From Variovorax paradoxus (GTDB lineage: Bacteria; Pseudomonadota; Gammaproteobacteria; Burkholderiales; Burkholderiaceae_C): DNA of 64,000 nucleotides. A model generated the notes under the pieces. It was not told where the DNA came from. It did no database searches and saw nothing but the letters and a program-made list of their open reading frames with translations. The first letter of the stretch is position 1, and each line of letters begins with the position of its first letter. Shown here piece by piece: positions 36,910 to 48,220 of this stretch. A program made the translations under genes and the position numbers. The DNA is taken from assembly GCA_016806145.1 (NCBI GenBank), contig CP063166.1, forward strand, positions 2,108,001 through 2,172,000, given 5' to 3'.

Positions 36910-37240
36910 GTTGGCGTACGGCGGGAAGGTCGGTGGCGGCGATGGTCGGCGCCGGGGTTGCCGCCGGCGCGGCGGCCGGGGCGGAGGAGGCGGCGGCATT
37001 GCCCGCGGAGACGGCCGGCAGCTGGGCCGCGGCGCTGCGGTGCTTCCACCAGCCCGGCAGCATGCCGAGCGCGCCCACCACGAGGCCGCCCGCGAAGGCG
37101 GCCAGCACGACCAGCACCAGCGGCGCGCGCCAGTAGGTGCCGAAGAAGAAATAGACGGTCGCGTCGTGCTGGTTGTTCAGCGCGAAGGCGAAGAGCGTAA
37201 AAAAAATGGCTGCCTTGAGCAGCCACAGGAGGTATTTCAT
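36899..37240 (-). CDS. lapA: LapA (YciS)-family small membrane protein
   Basis: A 113-residue inner-membrane protein with two hydrophobic segments: KYLLWLLKAAIFFTLFAFAL and LVLVVLAAFAGGLVVGALGM, joined by NNQHDATVYFFFG, the LapA pattern. The Ala/Pro-rich tail is low complexity. It precedes and overlaps lapB, which is the conserved arrangement. Confidence 0.85.
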   Translation of the reverse strand: MKYLLWLLKAAIFFTLFAFALNNQHDATVYFFFGTYWRAPLVLVVLAAFAGGLVVGALGMLPGWWKHRSAAAQLPAVSAGNAAASSAPAAAPAATPAPTIAATDLPAVRQHGL

Positions 37241-37324
37241 GCGCGGTCCCGTTGGCGGGACGATTCTACGTTTGCACCTGCGCCGAACGGTCCGCGCCGA
37301 TGGAGGGGCCGTCGGCGGCTGGAC

Positions 37325-37642
37325 TCAGGCCTTCGGCGTCGTCTTGATGCCGAGTTCGGCGCTGCGGGCGTCGACCGCCTCGCGCAAGGCCTTGCCGGGC
37401 TTGAAGTGCGGCACGCGCTTCTCGGGAATCTGCACGCTCTCGCCCGAGCGCGGGTTGCGGCCGATGCGCGGCGGACGCCGGTTGACCGAGAAGCTGCCGA
37501 AGCCGCGGATCTCGATCCGGTGCCCGCGCACCAGGGCATCGCTCATCGCGTCGAGGATGGTCTTGACGGCGTATTCGGCATCCCGGTGGGTGAGTTGCGC
37601 AAAGCGCGCTGCGAGTTCTTCGACGAGGTCAGAGCGGGTCAT
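37325..37642 (-). CDS. ihfB: Integration host factor subunit beta
   Basis: A 105-residue DNA-bending protein. The N terminus [20 protein letters not shown] and the beta-arm [20 protein letters not shown] with the intercalating Pro are diagnostic, and [12 protein letters not shown] closes the fold. It works as a heterodimer with IhfA, bending DNA at sigma-54 promoters, among others. It follows rpsA, as in E. coli, after a terminator that may be leaky. Confidence 0.95.
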   Translation of the reverse strand: MTRSDLVEELAARFAQLTHRDAEYAVKTILDAMSDALVRGHRIEIRGFGSFSVNRRPPRIGRNPRSGESVQIPEKRVPHFKPGKALREAVDARSAELGIKTTPKA

Positions 37643-37665
37643 AGGTCAAAGCAAAAAGCAGGGGC

Positions 37666-37706
37666 GAAAAAAAAGACAGAGAGGCCACCAGGGCCTGCTC
37701 TGTCTT
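37666..37706 (-). terminator. Rho-independent terminator after rpsA
   Basis: On the minus strand AAGACAGAG pairs with CTCTGTCTT, with internal GGCC pairing, followed by a run of T. It lies 12 bases after the rpsA stop and 24 bases before the ihfB start, so ihfB is either expressed by read-through or from a promoter overlapping the hairpin. Confidence 0.85.
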
Positions 37707-37717
37707 CGGGCGACGGC

Positions 37718-39403
37718 TTACTTGTCGCTGTTGTCCAGCTTGGCGCGCAGCAGGGCGCCCAGGCTCGTCGTGCCCGCGTTCTCGCGTGCCGACTGCTGGC
37801 TCAGGCTGGCCATGGCGCCTTGCTCGTCGACCATGTCCTTCTGCTTGATCGACAGCTGGATGTTGCGGGTCTTGCGATCCACGTTCACGACGATGGCCGT
37901 GACTTCGTCGCCTTCCTTCAGCACGTTGCGGGCATCTTCGACGCGGTCGCGCGAGATTTCCGAAGCACGGAGGTAGCCGATGATGTCCTCACCCAGGTCG
38001 ATCTCGGCGCCGCGGGCGTCGACCGTCTTGACCTTGCCGGTCACGATCTGGCCCTTGTCGTTGACCGTGGTGAAGGTGGTGAACGGGTCGCTGTCGAGCT
38101 GCTTGATGCCCAGCGAGATGCGCTCGCGGTCCACGTCGACGGCCAGCACGATCGCTTCGACTTCCTGGCCCTTCTTGTAGTTGCGAACGGCGGTCTCGCC
38201 GGCTTCGTTCCACGAGAGGTCCGAGAGGTGAACCAGGCCGTCGATGCCGGCAGCCAGACCCACGAACACGCCGAAGTCGGTGATCGACTTGATCGGGCCC
38301 TTGACGCGGTCGCCACGCTTCGTGTTCTGAGCGAACTCTTGCCACGGGTTGGCCTTGCACTGCTTCATGCCCAGGCTGATGCGGCGCTTGTCTTCGTCGA
38401 TCTCGAGGACCATGACTTCGACTTCGTCGCCCAGCGAGACGATCTTGTTCGGAGCGATGTTCTTGTTGGTCCAGTCCATTTCCGAGACGTGCACCAGGCC
38501 TTCGATGCCGGGTTCGAGCTCGACGAACGCGCCGTAGTCGGCAATGTTCGTGACCTTGCCGAACAGGCGGGTCGATTGCGGGTAGCGGCGCGAAACGCCC
38601 ATCCACGGGTCGTCGCCCATTTGCTTCAGACCCAGCGAGACACGGTTCTTCTCGGTGTCGAACTTGAGGATCTTGGCGGTGATTTCCTGGCCGGCCTGAA
38701 CGACTTCGCTCGGGTGGCGGACGCGGCGCCATGCCATGTCGGTGATGTGCAGCAGGCCGTCGATGCCGCCGAGGTCCACGAACGCACCGTATTCGGTGAT
38801 GTTCTTGACCACGCCGCGGACAACAGCGCCTTCCTTCAGGGTTTCCATCAGCTTGGCGCGTTCTTCGCCCATGCTGGCTTCGACCACGGCACGGCGCGAC
38901 AGCACGACGTTGTTGCGCTTGCGGTCGAGCTTGATGACCTTGAATTCGAGGGTCTTGTTCTCGTACGGGGTCAGGTCCTTGATCGGACGCGTGTCGATCA
39001 GCGAGCCCGGCAGGAACGCGCGGATGCCGTTGACGAGCACCGTGAGGCCGCCCTTGACCTTGCCGCTGGTGGTGCCGGTGACGAAGTCGCCCGATTCCAG
39101 CGCCTTCTCGAGGGCCAGCCACGAAGCGAGACGCTTGGCGGTGTCGCGCGAGAGGATGGTGTCGCCGTAGCCGTTTTCAACGCTGCCGATGGCAACGGAA
39201 ACGAAATCGCCGGCCTGGACTTCGAGCTCGCCCTTGTCGTTCTTGAACTCTTCGATCGGCACATACGCTTCGGACTTCAGACCGGCGTTGACGACGACGT
39301 GGTTGTGTTCGACACGCACGACTTCGGCCGTGATGACCTCGCCGGTGCGCATTTCGGAACGCTTCAGGGACTCTTCGAATAAGTCGGCAAAAGATTCAGA
39401 CAT
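37718..39403 (-). CDS. rpsA: 30S ribosomal protein S1
   Basis: A 561-residue ribosomal protein with six S1 OB-fold repeats at about 25-90, 108-172, 193-261, 278-348, 365-435 and 452-520; typical repeat cores are [40 protein letters not shown] and [20 protein letters not shown]. It binds mRNA at the ribosome and is needed for translating leaders without strong Shine-Dalgarno sites. Length is standard. The upstream 197 bases (to cmk) form a leader with AAGGA at the ATG, where S1 autoregulation is known in relatives. Confidence 0.97.
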   Translation of the reverse strand: MSESFADLFEESLKRSEMRTGEVITAEVVRVEHNHVVVNAGLKSEAYVPIEEFKNDKGELEVQAGDFVSVAIGSVENGYGDTILSRDTAKRLASWLALEKALESGDFVTGTTSGKVKGGLTVLVNGIRAFLPGSLIDTRPIKDLTPYENKTLEFKVIKLDRKRNNVVLSRRAVVEASMGEERAKLMETLKEGAVVRGVVKNITEYGAFVDLGGIDGLLHITDMAWRRVRHPSEVVQAGQEITAKILKFDTEKNRVSLGLKQMGDDPWMGVSRRYPQSTRLFGKVTNIADYGAFVELEPGIEGLVHVSEMDWTNKNIAPNKIVSLGDEVEVMVLEIDEDKRRISLGMKQCKANPWQEFAQNTKRGDRVKGPIKSITDFGVFVGLAAGIDGLVHLSDLSWNEAGETAVRNYKKGQEVEAIVLAVDVDRERISLGIKQLDSDPFTTFTTVNDKGQIVTGKVKTVDARGAEIDLGEDIIGYLRASEISRDRVEDARNVLKEGDEVTAIVVNVDRKTRNIQLSIKQKDMVDEQGAMASLSQQSARENAGTTSLGALLRAKLDNSDK

Positions 39404-39600
39404 TTATGGTTCCTTCCGTCAGGCAGGGTTGGCAGGCGCTCTTGCGACATTGCATGCGACTGCGCTGGATCTGGAGACGGCGGTTGGTTGTGGGCGGAAG
39501 CCCGGTTGGTTGAACAACCAGAAGGCCGGTGCGCTGTCGCGCGAAGGGAGCCTTCTGGAGCGGTAGGCGCCCCCCGGAACACCCGGTGGGCGCGAGCCCT

Positions 39601-41613
39601 TCAAGCGGACTTGAAAGGCTGCACTTGTTGCCACCAGTCCAACACCGTGTCGATCGATTGCTCGATCGAGAGCTGGGAGTTGTCGAGGTGGCGCGCGTCC
39701 TGCGCCGGCTTCAAGGGGGCGACGCTGCGGGACGAGTCCCTGGCGTCGCGCGCCTCCAGGTCGGAGCGAAGACTGTCGAGTGTAGTCGAAATACCCTTTG
39801 AAATCAACTGCTTATGGCGCCGTTCGGCACGCTGGGCGGCGCTCGCGGTCAGGAACACCTTGAGCGCGGCGTCGGGGAAGATCACCGTGCCCATGTCGCG
39901 GCCGTCGGCCACCAGGCCCGGCAGCCGGCGAAAGCGCTGCTGCAGGCCCAGCAGGGCCTCGCGCACGGCCGGCAGCGTGGAGACGCGCGAGGCGTCCATG
40001 CCGGCGGCCTCGGAGCGGATCAGCTCGCTGACGTCCTCGCCATCCAGCAGTACCTTGCCCTCGACGAACTGCAGCGGCAGGGCGGCGGCCAGGGAGGCGA
40101 TCCGTGCCTCGTGCGCGGCATCGGCGCTCAGGCCTGCGCGGCGCATGGCGAGGCCGGTCACGCGGTAGAGCGAGCCCGAGTCGAGGTAGTGGTAGCCCAG
40201 CAGGCGCGCCACTTCGGAGGCCAGGGTGCCCTTGCCCGAGGCGGTCGGCCCGTCGATGCTGATCACCGGGATGTCGGCGGCCGTGGAGACCGAGAACAGG
40301 GTCTCGAAGTAGTCGGGGAAGGTCTTGGCGACGCAGTGCGGCTCGAGGATGCGCACCGGCACCCGCGCCGGGTTGAAGGCGGCGAGCGAGAAGCACATGG
40401 CGACCCGGTGGTCGTCGTAGGTGCGGATGCTCGCGGGTCGCCAGCCGGCCGGCGCCAGCGGATGCACGCGGATGAAGTCGGGCCCGGCCTCGACCGTGGC
40501 GCCGAGCTTGCGCAGCTCGTTGGCCATGGCGTCGATGCGATCGGTTTCCTTGACGCGCCAGCTCGCGATGTTGCGCAGGGTGCTGGGGCCGTCGGCGTAG
40601 AGCGCCATCACGGCCAAGGTCATCGCCGCGTCGGGAATGTGGTTGGCGTCGAGGTCGATGGCCTTGAGCGGCCAGGCGCCGCGGCGCACCGCGAGCCAGT
40701 TCGGGCCGCTGTCGACCTCGGCGCCCATCTGGCGCGCGGCGTCGACGAAGCGGATGTCGCCCTGGATCGAGTCGGCGCCCACGCCCTCGATCCGGATGCC
40801 GTCGGGCCCGGACGCGGCCGTCGCGATGGCGCCCAGCGCGATGAAATAGCTGGCCGACGAGGCGTCGGCCTCGACATGGATGTCGCCCGGCGAGCGGTAG
40901 CTGCTGCCGGCGGGAATCGTGAAGCGCTCCCAGCCGTCGCGCCGCACCGCGATGCCGAAGCGCGCCAGCAGGTTCAGCGTGATCTCGATGTAGGGCTTGG
41001 AGATCAGCTCGCCGACCACCTCGATCGTGATGTCGCTTGCCGCTGCGAGGGGCAGCGCGAGCAGCAGGGCGGTCAGGAACTGGCTCGAGACGTCGCCGCG
41101 CACGCGGATCGGGGCGTCGAGCACCAGCTCGCCGTGCGGCACCGGGTGGATGCGCAGCGGCGGATAGCCGGGGTTGCCGAGGTAGTCGATGCGGCAGCCC
41201 AGCTGGGTGAGGGCGTCGACCAGGTCGCCGATCGGGCGCTCGTGCATGCGCGGCACGCCGCGCAGTTCGAACTCGCCGCCCAGCAGCGACAGCGCCGCCG
41301 TCAGCGGCCGCATCGCGGTGCCGGCATTGCCGAGGAACAGCGACAGCAGCTCGGTGTTGCCGATCTCCCGGCCGCCGATGCCGGTGATGCGCACCAGCGT
41401 GCCGGCCGGCTCGACGCCGCAGCCCAGCGCGCGCAGCGCATTGAGCATGACGCGGGTGTCGTCGGAATCGAGCACGTCGTGCAGGGTGGTGGTGCCGCTC
41501 GCGAGCGCGGCCAGCAGCAGCACGCGGTTCGAGATGCTCTTGGAGCCGGGCAGCTGCACCGTGCCCGAGGCGCCGGTCAGCGCGGGGAGATCGAGGAAGG
41601 CCGAGGCGTACAT
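39601..41613 (-). CDS. aroA-cmk: Bifunctional 3-phosphoshikimate 1-carboxyvinyltransferase / cytidylate kinase
   Basis: A 670-residue fusion. Residues 1-437 are EPSP synthase: [51 protein letters not shown], and [16 protein letters not shown] near the end; these carry the phosphate- and PEP-binding residues. After a linker (about 437-447, [10 protein letters not shown]) cytidylate kinase begins [20 protein letters not shown] with its P-loop, then [13 protein letters not shown] and [15 protein letters not shown]. No stop or restart codon lies between the domains. The first enzyme makes EPSP in the chorismate pathway; the second phosphorylates CMP/dCMP. It lies one base after tyrA and before rpsA. 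Confidence 0.95.
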   Translation of the reverse strand: MYASAFLDLPALTGASGTVQLPGSKSISNRVLLLAALASGTTTLHDVLDSDDTRVMLNALRALGCGVEPAGTLVRITGIGGREIGNTELLSLFLGNAGTAMRPLTAALSLLGGEFELRGVPRMHERPIGDLVDALTQLGCRIDYLGNPGYPPLRIHPVPHGELVLDAPIRVRGDVSSQFLTALLLALPLAAASDITIEVVGELISKPYIEITLNLLARFGIAVRRDGWERFTIPAGSSYRSPGDIHVEADASSASYFIALGAIATAASGPDGIRIEGVGADSIQGDIRFVDAARQMGAEVDSGPNWLAVRRGAWPLKAIDLDANHIPDAAMTLAVMALYADGPSTLRNIASWRVKETDRIDAMANELRKLGATVEAGPDFIRVHPLAPAGWRPASIRTYDDHRVAMCFSLAAFNPARVPVRILEPHCVAKTFPDYFETLFSVSTAADIPVISIDGPTASGKGTLASEVARLLGYHYLDSGSLYRVTGLAMRRAGLSADAAHEARIASLAAALPLQFVEGKVLLDGEDVSELIRSEAAGMDASRVSTLPAVREALLGLQQRFRRLPGLVADGRDMGTVIFPDAALKVFLTASAAQRAERRHKQLISKGISTTLDSLRSDLEARDARDSSRSVAPLKPAQDARHLDNSQLSIEQSIDTVLDWWQQVQPFKSA

Positions 41614-41614
41614 C

Positions 41615-42508
41615 TCAAGCGTCCTGCTGCGAATCGGGCGACGACGAGGCGCCGGGCTGCCAGGCGGCCCGCACGCGGCGGGCGCGCTCGATCGATTGCT
41701 CCAGGGCCTGCGACTCGCCCCCGGCCATGGCGTTCTCCATCTCGAGCAGCGCGGCGCGGAAGGCGCGCGACTGCGCCAGCACCTGCTCGCGGTTGGCCAG
41801 CAGCACGTCGCGCCACATCACGGGATCGCTCGCGGCGATGCGCGAGAAATCGCGAAAGCCCGGACCCGCCAGGCCCAGGAAGCGATCGCCCTGCGGCTGG
41901 CCGGCGAGGCCGTTGACGTAGGCGAAGGCCAGCAGGTGCGGCAGGTGGCTCACGGCGGCGAAGGCGCCGTCGTGCTCCTCGTGGGTCATGGTGAGCACGT
42001 TCGCGCCGATGCCGCTCCAGACCTGCGAGGCACGCTGCACGTTGGAGCGCAGCGTCGACTTGATCGGGGTGAGCACCACGTGGCGCCCGGTGAACAGCGA
42101 GGCCTCGGCATGTTCGATGCCCGAGACCTCCTTGCCCGCGATCGGGTGCGCCGGCACGAAGTTGCCGAGCTGCCCCTGCAGGCCGCGGCGCGCGGCCTCG
42201 ATCACGTCGCCCTTGGTCGAGCCGACGTCCATCACCAGCGCGTCGCTGCCGATGCCGTGGCGGATCGCCTTGAAGGTGGCTTCCGAGGCCGCCACCGGCA
42301 CGGCCAGCAGCACGATGTCGGCGCCCGACACCGCCAGCAGCGCCGAGGGCGCGGCGACGTCGATCACGCCGAGCTGCCTGGCCTTCTCGGTGGTGGAGGG
42401 CGACTTGCTGTAGCCCACCACCCGTTTCACCAGCCTGGCGCGTTTCAGCGCCAGCGCGAAGGAGCCGCCCATCAGGCCGCAGCCGATCAATCCCAGTTGC
42501 TCGAACAT
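41615..42508 (-). CDS. tyrA: Prephenate dehydrogenase
   Basis: A 297-residue enzyme making 4-hydroxyphenylpyruvate from prephenate (or tyrosine from arogenate). The dinucleotide loop is [20 protein letters not shown] near residue 10. The active-site strand [15 protein letters not shown] carries the catalytic His and conserved Gly-Lys. [14 protein letters not shown] is a third family block. No N-terminal chorismate mutase or ACT domain is attached. It lies between pheA and aroA-cmk. Confidence 0.93.
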   Translation of the reverse strand: MFEQLGLIGCGLMGGSFALALKRARLVKRVVGYSKSPSTTEKARQLGVIDVAAPSALLAVSGADIVLLAVPVAASEATFKAIRHGIGSDALVMDVGSTKGDVIEAARRGLQGQLGNFVPAHPIAGKEVSGIEHAEASLFTGRHVVLTPIKSTLRSNVQRASQVWSGIGANVLTMTHEEHDGAFAAVSHLPHLLAFAYVNGLAGQPQGDRFLGLAGPGFRDFSRIAASDPVMWRDVLLANREQVLAQSRAFRAALLEMENAMAGGESQALEQSIERARRVRAAWQPGASSSPDSQQDA

Positions 42509-42527
42509 GTGCTTGCTTGCGACGGAC

Positions 42528-43649
42528 TCAGGCCTTGACGGGGTAGGCGCCGAGCACCTTGTAGAACGCGCAGAGACCGCGCAGTTCGGCCAGCGCCGCG
42601 GCCACGTTCGGCTGCGAGGGATGGCCGTCGAGGTCGATGTAGAAGTAGTACTCCCACTGCCCGGTGCGCGCGGGGCGCGACTCGAAGCGGGTCATCGACA
42701 CGTTGTTGAGCTTCAGCGGCACCAGCAGGTCGTGCACCGCGCCCGGCCGGTTGGGCACCGACACGATCAGGCTGGTGCAGTCGCGGCCCGAGGCGGGCGG
42801 CATCGCGAGCGTCTGCGGCAGGCAGATCACCGAGAAGCGGGTGCGGTTGTAGGAGTCGTCCTGAATCGCGTGGGCCACGATGTGCAGCCCGAAGCGGGTG
42901 GCGGCGCGTTCGCCGGCCAGCGCCGCGAAGGCCGGGTTGGCGGCCGCGAGGCGCGCGCCTTCGGCATTGCTCGACACGGCGCGGCGCTCGGCATGCGGCA
43001 GGTGCTTGGCCAGCCAGCTCTGGCACTGGGCCAGGGCCTGCGGATGGGCCAGCACGGCCTCGACGCCCTCGAGCGAATTGCTGCTGCGCAGCAGGTGGTG
43101 GCGCACCAGCAGGCTGACCTCGCCGACCACGTGGGTGGGCGAGTGCAGGAACAGGTCGAGCGAGCGCGTGACCACGCCCTCGGTCGAGTTCTCGACGCCG
43201 ACCACGCCGTACTGGGCGCTGCCGGCGGCGGTGGCGTGGAAGACCTCGTCGAAGTTGGCGCAGTAGATCAGGTCGGCCGCGCCGCCGAAATACTCGATGG
43301 CGGCCTGCTCGCAGAAGGTGCCTTCGGGGCCGAGCACCGCCACGCGCTGCGGCGACTCGAGCGCCAGGCAGGCTGACATGATCTCGCGCCAGATGGCCGC
43401 CACGTGCAGGTCCTTGAGCGGACCGCCGTTGGTCTTCTGCATCTTGTCGATGACCTGGGCCACCCGGTCGGGGCGGAAGAAGGGCGTGCCTTCGCGTTTC
43501 TTCACTTCGCCGACCAGCTCCGCCACATGGGCCCGCTCGTTGAGCAGGCGCAGCAGTTGCTGGTCGAGCGAATCGATCTGCACGCGCAGATCGGCGAGGC
43601 TTTCGGAGTTGTCGGGGGAGGAGGGCTGGGTAGGAGCTGGAGCGGTCAT
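42528..43649 (-). CDS. pheA: Chorismate mutase / prephenate dehydratase (P-protein)
   Basis: A 373-residue bifunctional enzyme for phenylalanine synthesis. Residues about 14-95 form the AroQ chorismate mutase (ADLRVQIDSLDQQLLRLLNE, then RPDRVAQVIDK); about 103-283 the prephenate dehydratase (VAVLGPEGTFCEQAAIEYFG, VGVENSTEGVVTRSLDLF, and YNRTRFSVI); about 290-370 the ACT domain, with LNNVSMTRFESRPARTG, for feedback by phenylalanine. It starts at ATG 19 bases after serC. Confidence 0.96.
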   Translation of the reverse strand: MTAPAPTQPSSPDNSESLADLRVQIDSLDQQLLRLLNERAHVAELVGEVKKREGTPFFRPDRVAQVIDKMQKTNGGPLKDLHVAAIWREIMSACLALESPQRVAVLGPEGTFCEQAAIEYFGGAADLIYCANFDEVFHATAAGSAQYGVVGVENSTEGVVTRSLDLFLHSPTHVVGEVSLLVRHHLLRSSNSLEGVEAVLAHPQALAQCQSWLAKHLPHAERRAVSSNAEGARLAAANPAFAALAGERAATRFGLHIVAHAIQDDSYNRTRFSVICLPQTLAMPPASGRDCTSLIVSVPNRPGAVHDLLVPLKLNNVSMTRFESRPARTGQWEYYFYIDLDGHPSQPNVAAALAELRGLCAFYKVLGAYPVKA

Positions 43650-43668
43650 CGGTGAGGTTCGCGCGCGT

Positions 43669-44808
43669 CTAGGCGTGCGACCGCTCGAATTCTCGCATGT
43701 AGCTCACCAGGGCCTGCACGCCTTCCAGGGGCATGGCGTTGTAGATGCTGGCGCGCATGCCGCCCACCGACTTGTGGCCCTTGAGCTGCAGCAACCCCGC
43801 AGCGCGGGCGCCCGACAGGAAGGCCTCGTTGCGGGCTTCGTCGTGCAGGAAGAACGGGATGTTCATGCGCGAGCGGCAGCCCGGGTCGATCTTGTTCAGG
43901 TAGAAGGACGACGCGTCGATGAAGTCGTACAGCAGCTTCGCCTTGGCGATGTTGCGCTGCTCCATCGCGGCCACGCCCGTCAGCGCGCCTTCGGTCTGCT
44001 CGCGCAGCCACTGGAACGTGAGCCCCGCCATGTAGATGCCCCAGGTCGGCGGGGTGTTGTACATGGACTGGTTGTCGGCCACGGTCTTGTAGTTGAACGC
44101 GCTCGGGCAGATCTCGAGGGCATGGCCCAGCAGGTCCTCGCGCACGACGACGATCGTGAGCCCGGCCGGGCCGAGGTTCTTCTGCGCACCGCCGAAGGCC
44201 AGGCCGACGCGGCTCCAGTCGACGCCGCGCGAGGCGACGTGCGAGGAGAAGTCGATCACCAGCGGCGCCTTGCTGCCGAGGGCGGCGAGGTCGGGCAGCT
44301 CGTGGAATTCGATGCCGTTGATCGTCTCGTTGCTGCACAGGTGCACGTACGCGGCATCGCCGGACAGCTGCCAGCTCGCGGGATCGGGCAGGCGCGTGTG
44401 CTGGTCGTCGGCGTTGCTCGCGGCCACGCGCGCGCTGCAGTAACGCTGCGCTTCCTTGTGCGACTTGATGCTCCAGCTGCCGGTGACCACGAAGTCGACC
44501 GTGCTGCCGCGCGACAGGTTCAGCGGCACAATGGCGTTCTCGCCGAGGCCGCCGCCCTGCATGAACAGGATCCGGAAGTTGGCGGGTACCGCCAGCAGCG
44601 CGCGCAGGTCGGCTTCGGCCTGCGCGTAGATCTCGCCGAACTCCTTGCCGCGATGGCTCATCTCCATCACGCTCATGCCGCTGCCGTGCCAGTCGAGCAT
44701 TTCGGCGGCGGCGCGTTGCAGCACCGCCTCGGGCATGGCGGCGGGGCCCGCGGAGAAGTTGTAGGGGCGCGAGCCGGCCGGGGTCTGCAGGGCGTGCGGG
44801 GCGTTCAC
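43669..44808 (-). CDS. serC: Phosphoserine aminotransferase
   Basis: A 379-residue PLP enzyme for serine (and pyridoxal phosphate) synthesis. The N terminus [19 protein letters not shown] and the PLP lysine in [20 protein letters not shown] are diagnostic; [20 protein letters not shown] is the family C-terminal-domain entry. It starts at GTG and abuts the upstream DUF2059 gene with one base between. Placement before pheA is the classic serC-pheA coupling. Confidence 0.95.
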   Translation of the reverse strand: MNAPHALQTPAGSRPYNFSAGPAAMPEAVLQRAAAEMLDWHGSGMSVMEMSHRGKEFGEIYAQAEADLRALLAVPANFRILFMQGGGLGENAIVPLNLSRGSTVDFVVTGSWSIKSHKEAQRYCSARVAASNADDQHTRLPDPASWQLSGDAAYVHLCSNETINGIEFHELPDLAALGSKAPLVIDFSSHVASRGVDWSRVGLAFGGAQKNLGPAGLTIVVVREDLLGHALEICPSAFNYKTVADNQSMYNTPPTWGIYMAGLTFQWLREQTEGALTGVAAMEQRNIAKAKLLYDFIDASSFYLNKIDPGCRSRMNIPFFLHDEARNEAFLSGARAAGLLQLKGHKSVGGMRASIYNAMPLEGVQALVSYMREFERSHA

Positions 44809-44809
44809 G

Positions 44810-45391
44810 TCACTTCTTGGCGGGAGCCTTGGCCGGTGCCTTGGCGGGTGCCGCTCCTTCGGTCGGAGCGCCCAGCGCCTTGGCGACGCTGGTGTCGAGC
44901 GCCTGCATCTTCGGTTCGATGGAGGCGCGGGTCTCGGCCACCAGCTTTTCCGTCAGCGCGGTCTGCATCTTGGGGTTCAGGTCCTGGTACTTCTTGCTCA
45001 GCGGCGAGTTGATCCAGGCCAGCAGCTGCTTGAGTTCGTCTTCGGTGAAGGACTGCTCGAGCAGCGGCGTCAGCGTGGTCGGGGCCAGTTGCACGGCCTT
45101 GTCGCGCACGATCGGATAGGCGTCGTCGTAGTACTTCTTGAGCTCGGCATCGGCGGCCTTGGCGGCGGCTTCGCGCTTGGCTTCGGGCACCTGGGTCTGC
45201 AGGTACTGCGAACCGGCCTGCGCGATCGGGGCGCTCGACTGCTCGACCAGGCCGCGGGCCAGGGCTTCGATGCCGGGGCGCTGCAGATCGAGGAACTGCT
45301 TGATGAGCGTGGCCTTGTCCTGCGCCAGGGCGCCCATCGAACTGCCGGCCAGGGCGACGGTCAGGAGTGCGAGCTTGATTTGTTTTTTCAC
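44810..45391 (-). CDS. DUF2059-domain secreted protein
   Basis: A 193-residue protein beginning at GTG, with a signal peptide [20 protein letters not shown] ending near ALAQ. The body is helical with the DUF2059 pattern [20 protein letters not shown] followed by [20 protein letters not shown]. The C-terminal tail is a basic Ala-Lys-Pro repeat ([13 protein letters not shown]). The function of the domain is unknown. The GTG overlaps the gyrA stop (GTGA), so it is translated from the gyrA-serC transcript. Confidence 0.85.
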   Translation of the reverse strand: MKKQIKLALLTVALAGSSMGALAQDKATLIKQFLDLQRPGIEALARGLVEQSSAPIAQAGSQYLQTQVPEAKREAAAKAADAELKKYYDDAYPIVRDKAVQLAPTTLTPLLEQSFTEDELKQLLAWINSPLSKKYQDLNPKMQTALTEKLVAETRASIEPKMQALDTSVAKALGAPTEGAAPAKAPAKAPAKK

Positions 45392-48033
45392 TGAGGATTC
45401 TCCGTTGAAGATGTGGAAGTGTCGTCTGCGCCGGGCTCGGGTTCGCCATTGGCATCGTTTTCGACGATACGTTGCAGCCCGCTGAGTTTGGCACCTTCGT
45501 CGAGCCCGATCAGCGTAACGCCTTGCGTCGCGCGACCCAGTTCACGAATCTCGGCGACCCGGGTGCGCACCAGCACGCCCTTGTCGGTGATGAGCATGAT
45601 CTCATCGTCCGAATGCACGAGTGTGGCGGCAACGACCTTGCCGTTTCGCTCACTCTGTTGAATAGCGATCATGCCTTTGGTTCCACGGCCGTGGCGCGTG
45701 TATTCGGTAATGCTTGTTCGCTTTCCGTAACCATTTTCGGTGGCTGTGAGCACGCTCTGCTGCTCGTCCTCGGCCACCAGCATGGCGATCACCCCCTGGC
45801 CTTCCTCGAGCATCATGCCGCGCACGCCGCGCGCGTTGCGGCCCATCGGGCGCACGTCGTTCTCGTCGAAGCGCACCGCCTTGCCGCCGTCGCTGAACAG
45901 CATCACGTCGTGCTTGCCGTCGGTGAGGGCGGCGCCGATCAGGTAGTCGCCCGCATCGAGGTCGACCGCGATGATGCCGGCCTTGCGCGGGTTGTTGAAC
46001 TCGTCGAGCGTGGTCTTCTTGACCGTGCCCATCGAGGTCGACATGAACACGTACTGGTCGGCCGGGAAGTTGCGCTTCTCGCCCGTGAGCGGCAGCGCGA
46101 CGTTGATCTTCTCGCCCTCGGCCAGCGGGAACATGTTGACGATCGGGCGGCCGCGCGAGCCGCGCGAGCCCGCCGGCACTTCCCACACCTTGAGCCAGTA
46201 GAGCCGGCCGCGGTTCGAGAAGCACAGGATGTAGTCGTGCGTGTTCGCGATGAAGAGCTGGTCGATCCAGTCGTCTTCCTTGGTGGTGGTGGCCTGCTTG
46301 CCGCGGCCGCCGCGCTTCTGCGCCCGGTATTCGCCGAGCGGCTGGCTCTTGATGTAGCCGCTGTGCGAGAGCGTCACCACCATGTCGGTGGGGGTGATCA
46401 GGTCTTCGGTCGAGAGGTCGAAGGCGCTGTGCTCGACGAGGCTGCGGCGCGCGCCGACCTTCGACTGGCCGAACTCCTGCTTGAGGGCGCCGAGCTCGTC
46501 GCCGATGATGGTCGAGACGCGTTCCGGCTTGGCCAGGATGTCGAGCAGGTCGTCGATCTCGGCCATGACTTCCTTGTACTCGGCGACGATCTTGTCCTGC
46601 TCCAGGCCGGTCAGGCGCTGCAGGCGCATCTGCAGGATTTCCTGGGCCTGCGTCTCCGAGAGGCGGTAGAGGCCGTCGTTGCCCATGCCGAACTCGCGCT
46701 CGAGGCCTTCGGGGCGGTAGTCGTCGGCACTGATCACGCCGCCGTCGGCGCGCGTGCGCGTGAGCATCTCGCGCACCAGCTTGCTGTCCCAGCTGCGCGC
46801 CATCAGCTCGGCCTTGGCGACCGGCGGGGTCGGGGCGTTGCGGATGATGGCGATGAAATCGTCGATGTTCGCCAGCGCCACCGCCAGGCCTTCGAGCACG
46901 TGGCCGCGGTCGCGGGCCTTGCGCAGGTTGAAGACCGTGCGGCGCGTCACCACTTCGCGGCGGTGCTGCAGGAAGACCTCGATCAGGTCCTTGAGGTTGC
47001 ACAGCTTCGGCTGGCCATCGACCAGCGCCACCATGTTGATGCCGAAGGTGTCCTGCAGCTGGGTCTGCTTGTAGAGGTTGTTGAGCACCACCTCGGGCAC
47101 TTCGCCGCGCTTGAGTTCGATGACGAGGCGCATGCCCGACTTGTCGGACTCGTCCTGGATGTGGCTGATGCCCTCGATCTTCTTCTCGTGGACCAGCTCG
47201 GCCATGCGTTCCTGCAGCGTCTTCTTGTTGACCTGGTAGGGGAGCTCGTCGACGATGATCGCCTGGCGCTGGCCGCGGTCGATGTCCTCGAAGTGGCACT
47301 TGGCGCGCATCACGACCTTGCCGCGGCCGGTGCGGTAGCCGTCCTTCACGCCGTTGATGCCGTAGATGATGCCGGCCGTGGGGAAGTCGGGCGCGGGCAC
47401 GATCTCCATCAGCTCGTCGATGCTGGCCTGCGGGTTGCGCAGCAGGTGCAGGCAGGCGTCCACCACTTCATTGAGGTTGTGCGGCGGAATATTGGTGGCC
47501 ATGCCGACCGCAATACCGCCGGAGCCATTGACCAGCAAATTCGGCAGCCGGCTCGGCAGCACGGCCGGTTCTTTTTCGGAGCCGTCGTAATTGTCCTGGA
47601 AATCGATCGTTTCCTTGTCGATATCGGCCAGCATTTCATGCGCGATTTTGGCCAGCCGGATTTCCGTATACCGCATTGCGGCCGCGTTGTCGCCATCCAC
47701 GGACCCGAAGTTGCCCTGGCCGTCGACCAGCATGTGGCGCATCGAGAAGTCCTGGGCCAGCCGCACGATGGTGTCGTAGACCGACTGGTCGCCGTGCGGG
47801 TGGTACTTGCCGATCACGTCGCCGACGATACGGGCCGACTTCTTGTACGGCCGGTTCCAGTCGTTGTTGAGCTCGTGCATCGCGTAGAGCACGCGGCGAT
47901 GCACCGGCTTGAGGCCGTCCCTCGCGTCGGGAAGGGCGCGGCCCACGATCACGCTCATGGCGTAATCGAGATAACTGCGGCGCATTTCCTCTTCGAGACT
48001 GATGGGCAGGGTTTCTTTGGCGAAGGACGTCAT
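45388..48033 (-). CDS. gyrA: DNA gyrase subunit A
   Basis: An 881-residue topoisomerase subunit. The catalytic Tyr122 lies in [19 protein letters not shown], the quinolone-contact loop is [18 protein letters not shown], and the C-terminal beta-pinwheel carries a GyrA box [11 protein letters not shown]. Position 83, Ser in E. coli, is Gln here, followed by Ser84 and with Asp87 kept. The tail is acidic and Ser/Thr-rich ([19 protein letters not shown]). It breaks, passes and reseals DNA with GyrB. It is the first gene of the long minus-strand supraoperon. Confidence 0.97.
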   Translation of the reverse strand: MTSFAKETLPISLEEEMRRSYLDYAMSVIVGRALPDARDGLKPVHRRVLYAMHELNNDWNRPYKKSARIVGDVIGKYHPHGDQSVYDTIVRLAQDFSMRHMLVDGQGNFGSVDGDNAAAMRYTEIRLAKIAHEMLADIDKETIDFQDNYDGSEKEPAVLPSRLPNLLVNGSGGIAVGMATNIPPHNLNEVVDACLHLLRNPQASIDELMEIVPAPDFPTAGIIYGINGVKDGYRTGRGKVVMRAKCHFEDIDRGQRQAIIVDELPYQVNKKTLQERMAELVHEKKIEGISHIQDESDKSGMRLVIELKRGEVPEVVLNNLYKQTQLQDTFGINMVALVDGQPKLCNLKDLIEVFLQHRREVVTRRTVFNLRKARDRGHVLEGLAVALANIDDFIAIIRNAPTPPVAKAELMARSWDSKLVREMLTRTRADGGVISADDYRPEGLEREFGMGNDGLYRLSETQAQEILQMRLQRLTGLEQDKIVAEYKEVMAEIDDLLDILAKPERVSTIIGDELGALKQEFGQSKVGARRSLVEHSAFDLSTEDLITPTDMVVTLSHSGYIKSQPLGEYRAQKRGGRGKQATTTKEDDWIDQLFIANTHDYILCFSNRGRLYWLKVWEVPAGSRGSRGRPIVNMFPLAEGEKINVALPLTGEKRNFPADQYVFMSTSMGTVKKTTLDEFNNPRKAGIIAVDLDAGDYLIGAALTDGKHDVMLFSDGGKAVRFDENDVRPMGRNARGVRGMMLEEGQGVIAMLVAEDEQQSVLTATENGYGKRTSITEYTRHGRGTKGMIAIQQSERNGKVVAATLVHSDDEIMLITDKGVLVRTRVAEIRELGRATQGVTLIGLDEGAKLSGLQRIVENDANGEPEPGADDTSTSSTENPQ

Positions 48034-48063
48034 TGAGCGAGAGGCTGGCGGCAGGAAGGCGAA

Positions 48064-48069
48064 ATTTTA
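48064..48069 (-). promoter_or_regulatory. Possible -10 element of gyrA
   Basis: TAAAAT on the minus strand, 31 bases before the gyrA ATG and in an otherwise G+C-rich region. No good -35 box is seen at 16-18 bases; the nearest TTGCGG is 22 bases away. Weak evidence. Confidence 0.3.
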
Positions 48070-48220
48070 CGCTGTGAGGGGTGTCGCACCGCCGCAACAC
48101 AAGGACTCTATTCCGCCTCCGTCCTACGCTTCGTGGCCGCCGTGCGGCCTGTTTGCCAAAGACCCTATGGCACAATCGCCTCAACGTTTTGGGTGGTGGT
48201 CACTTAAAGCGTCCTTGATT

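Noticed and set aside
45472..48036. Long plus-strand open frame opposite gyrA
   Set aside because: Antisense shadow; gyrA is complete with all motifs on the other strand.
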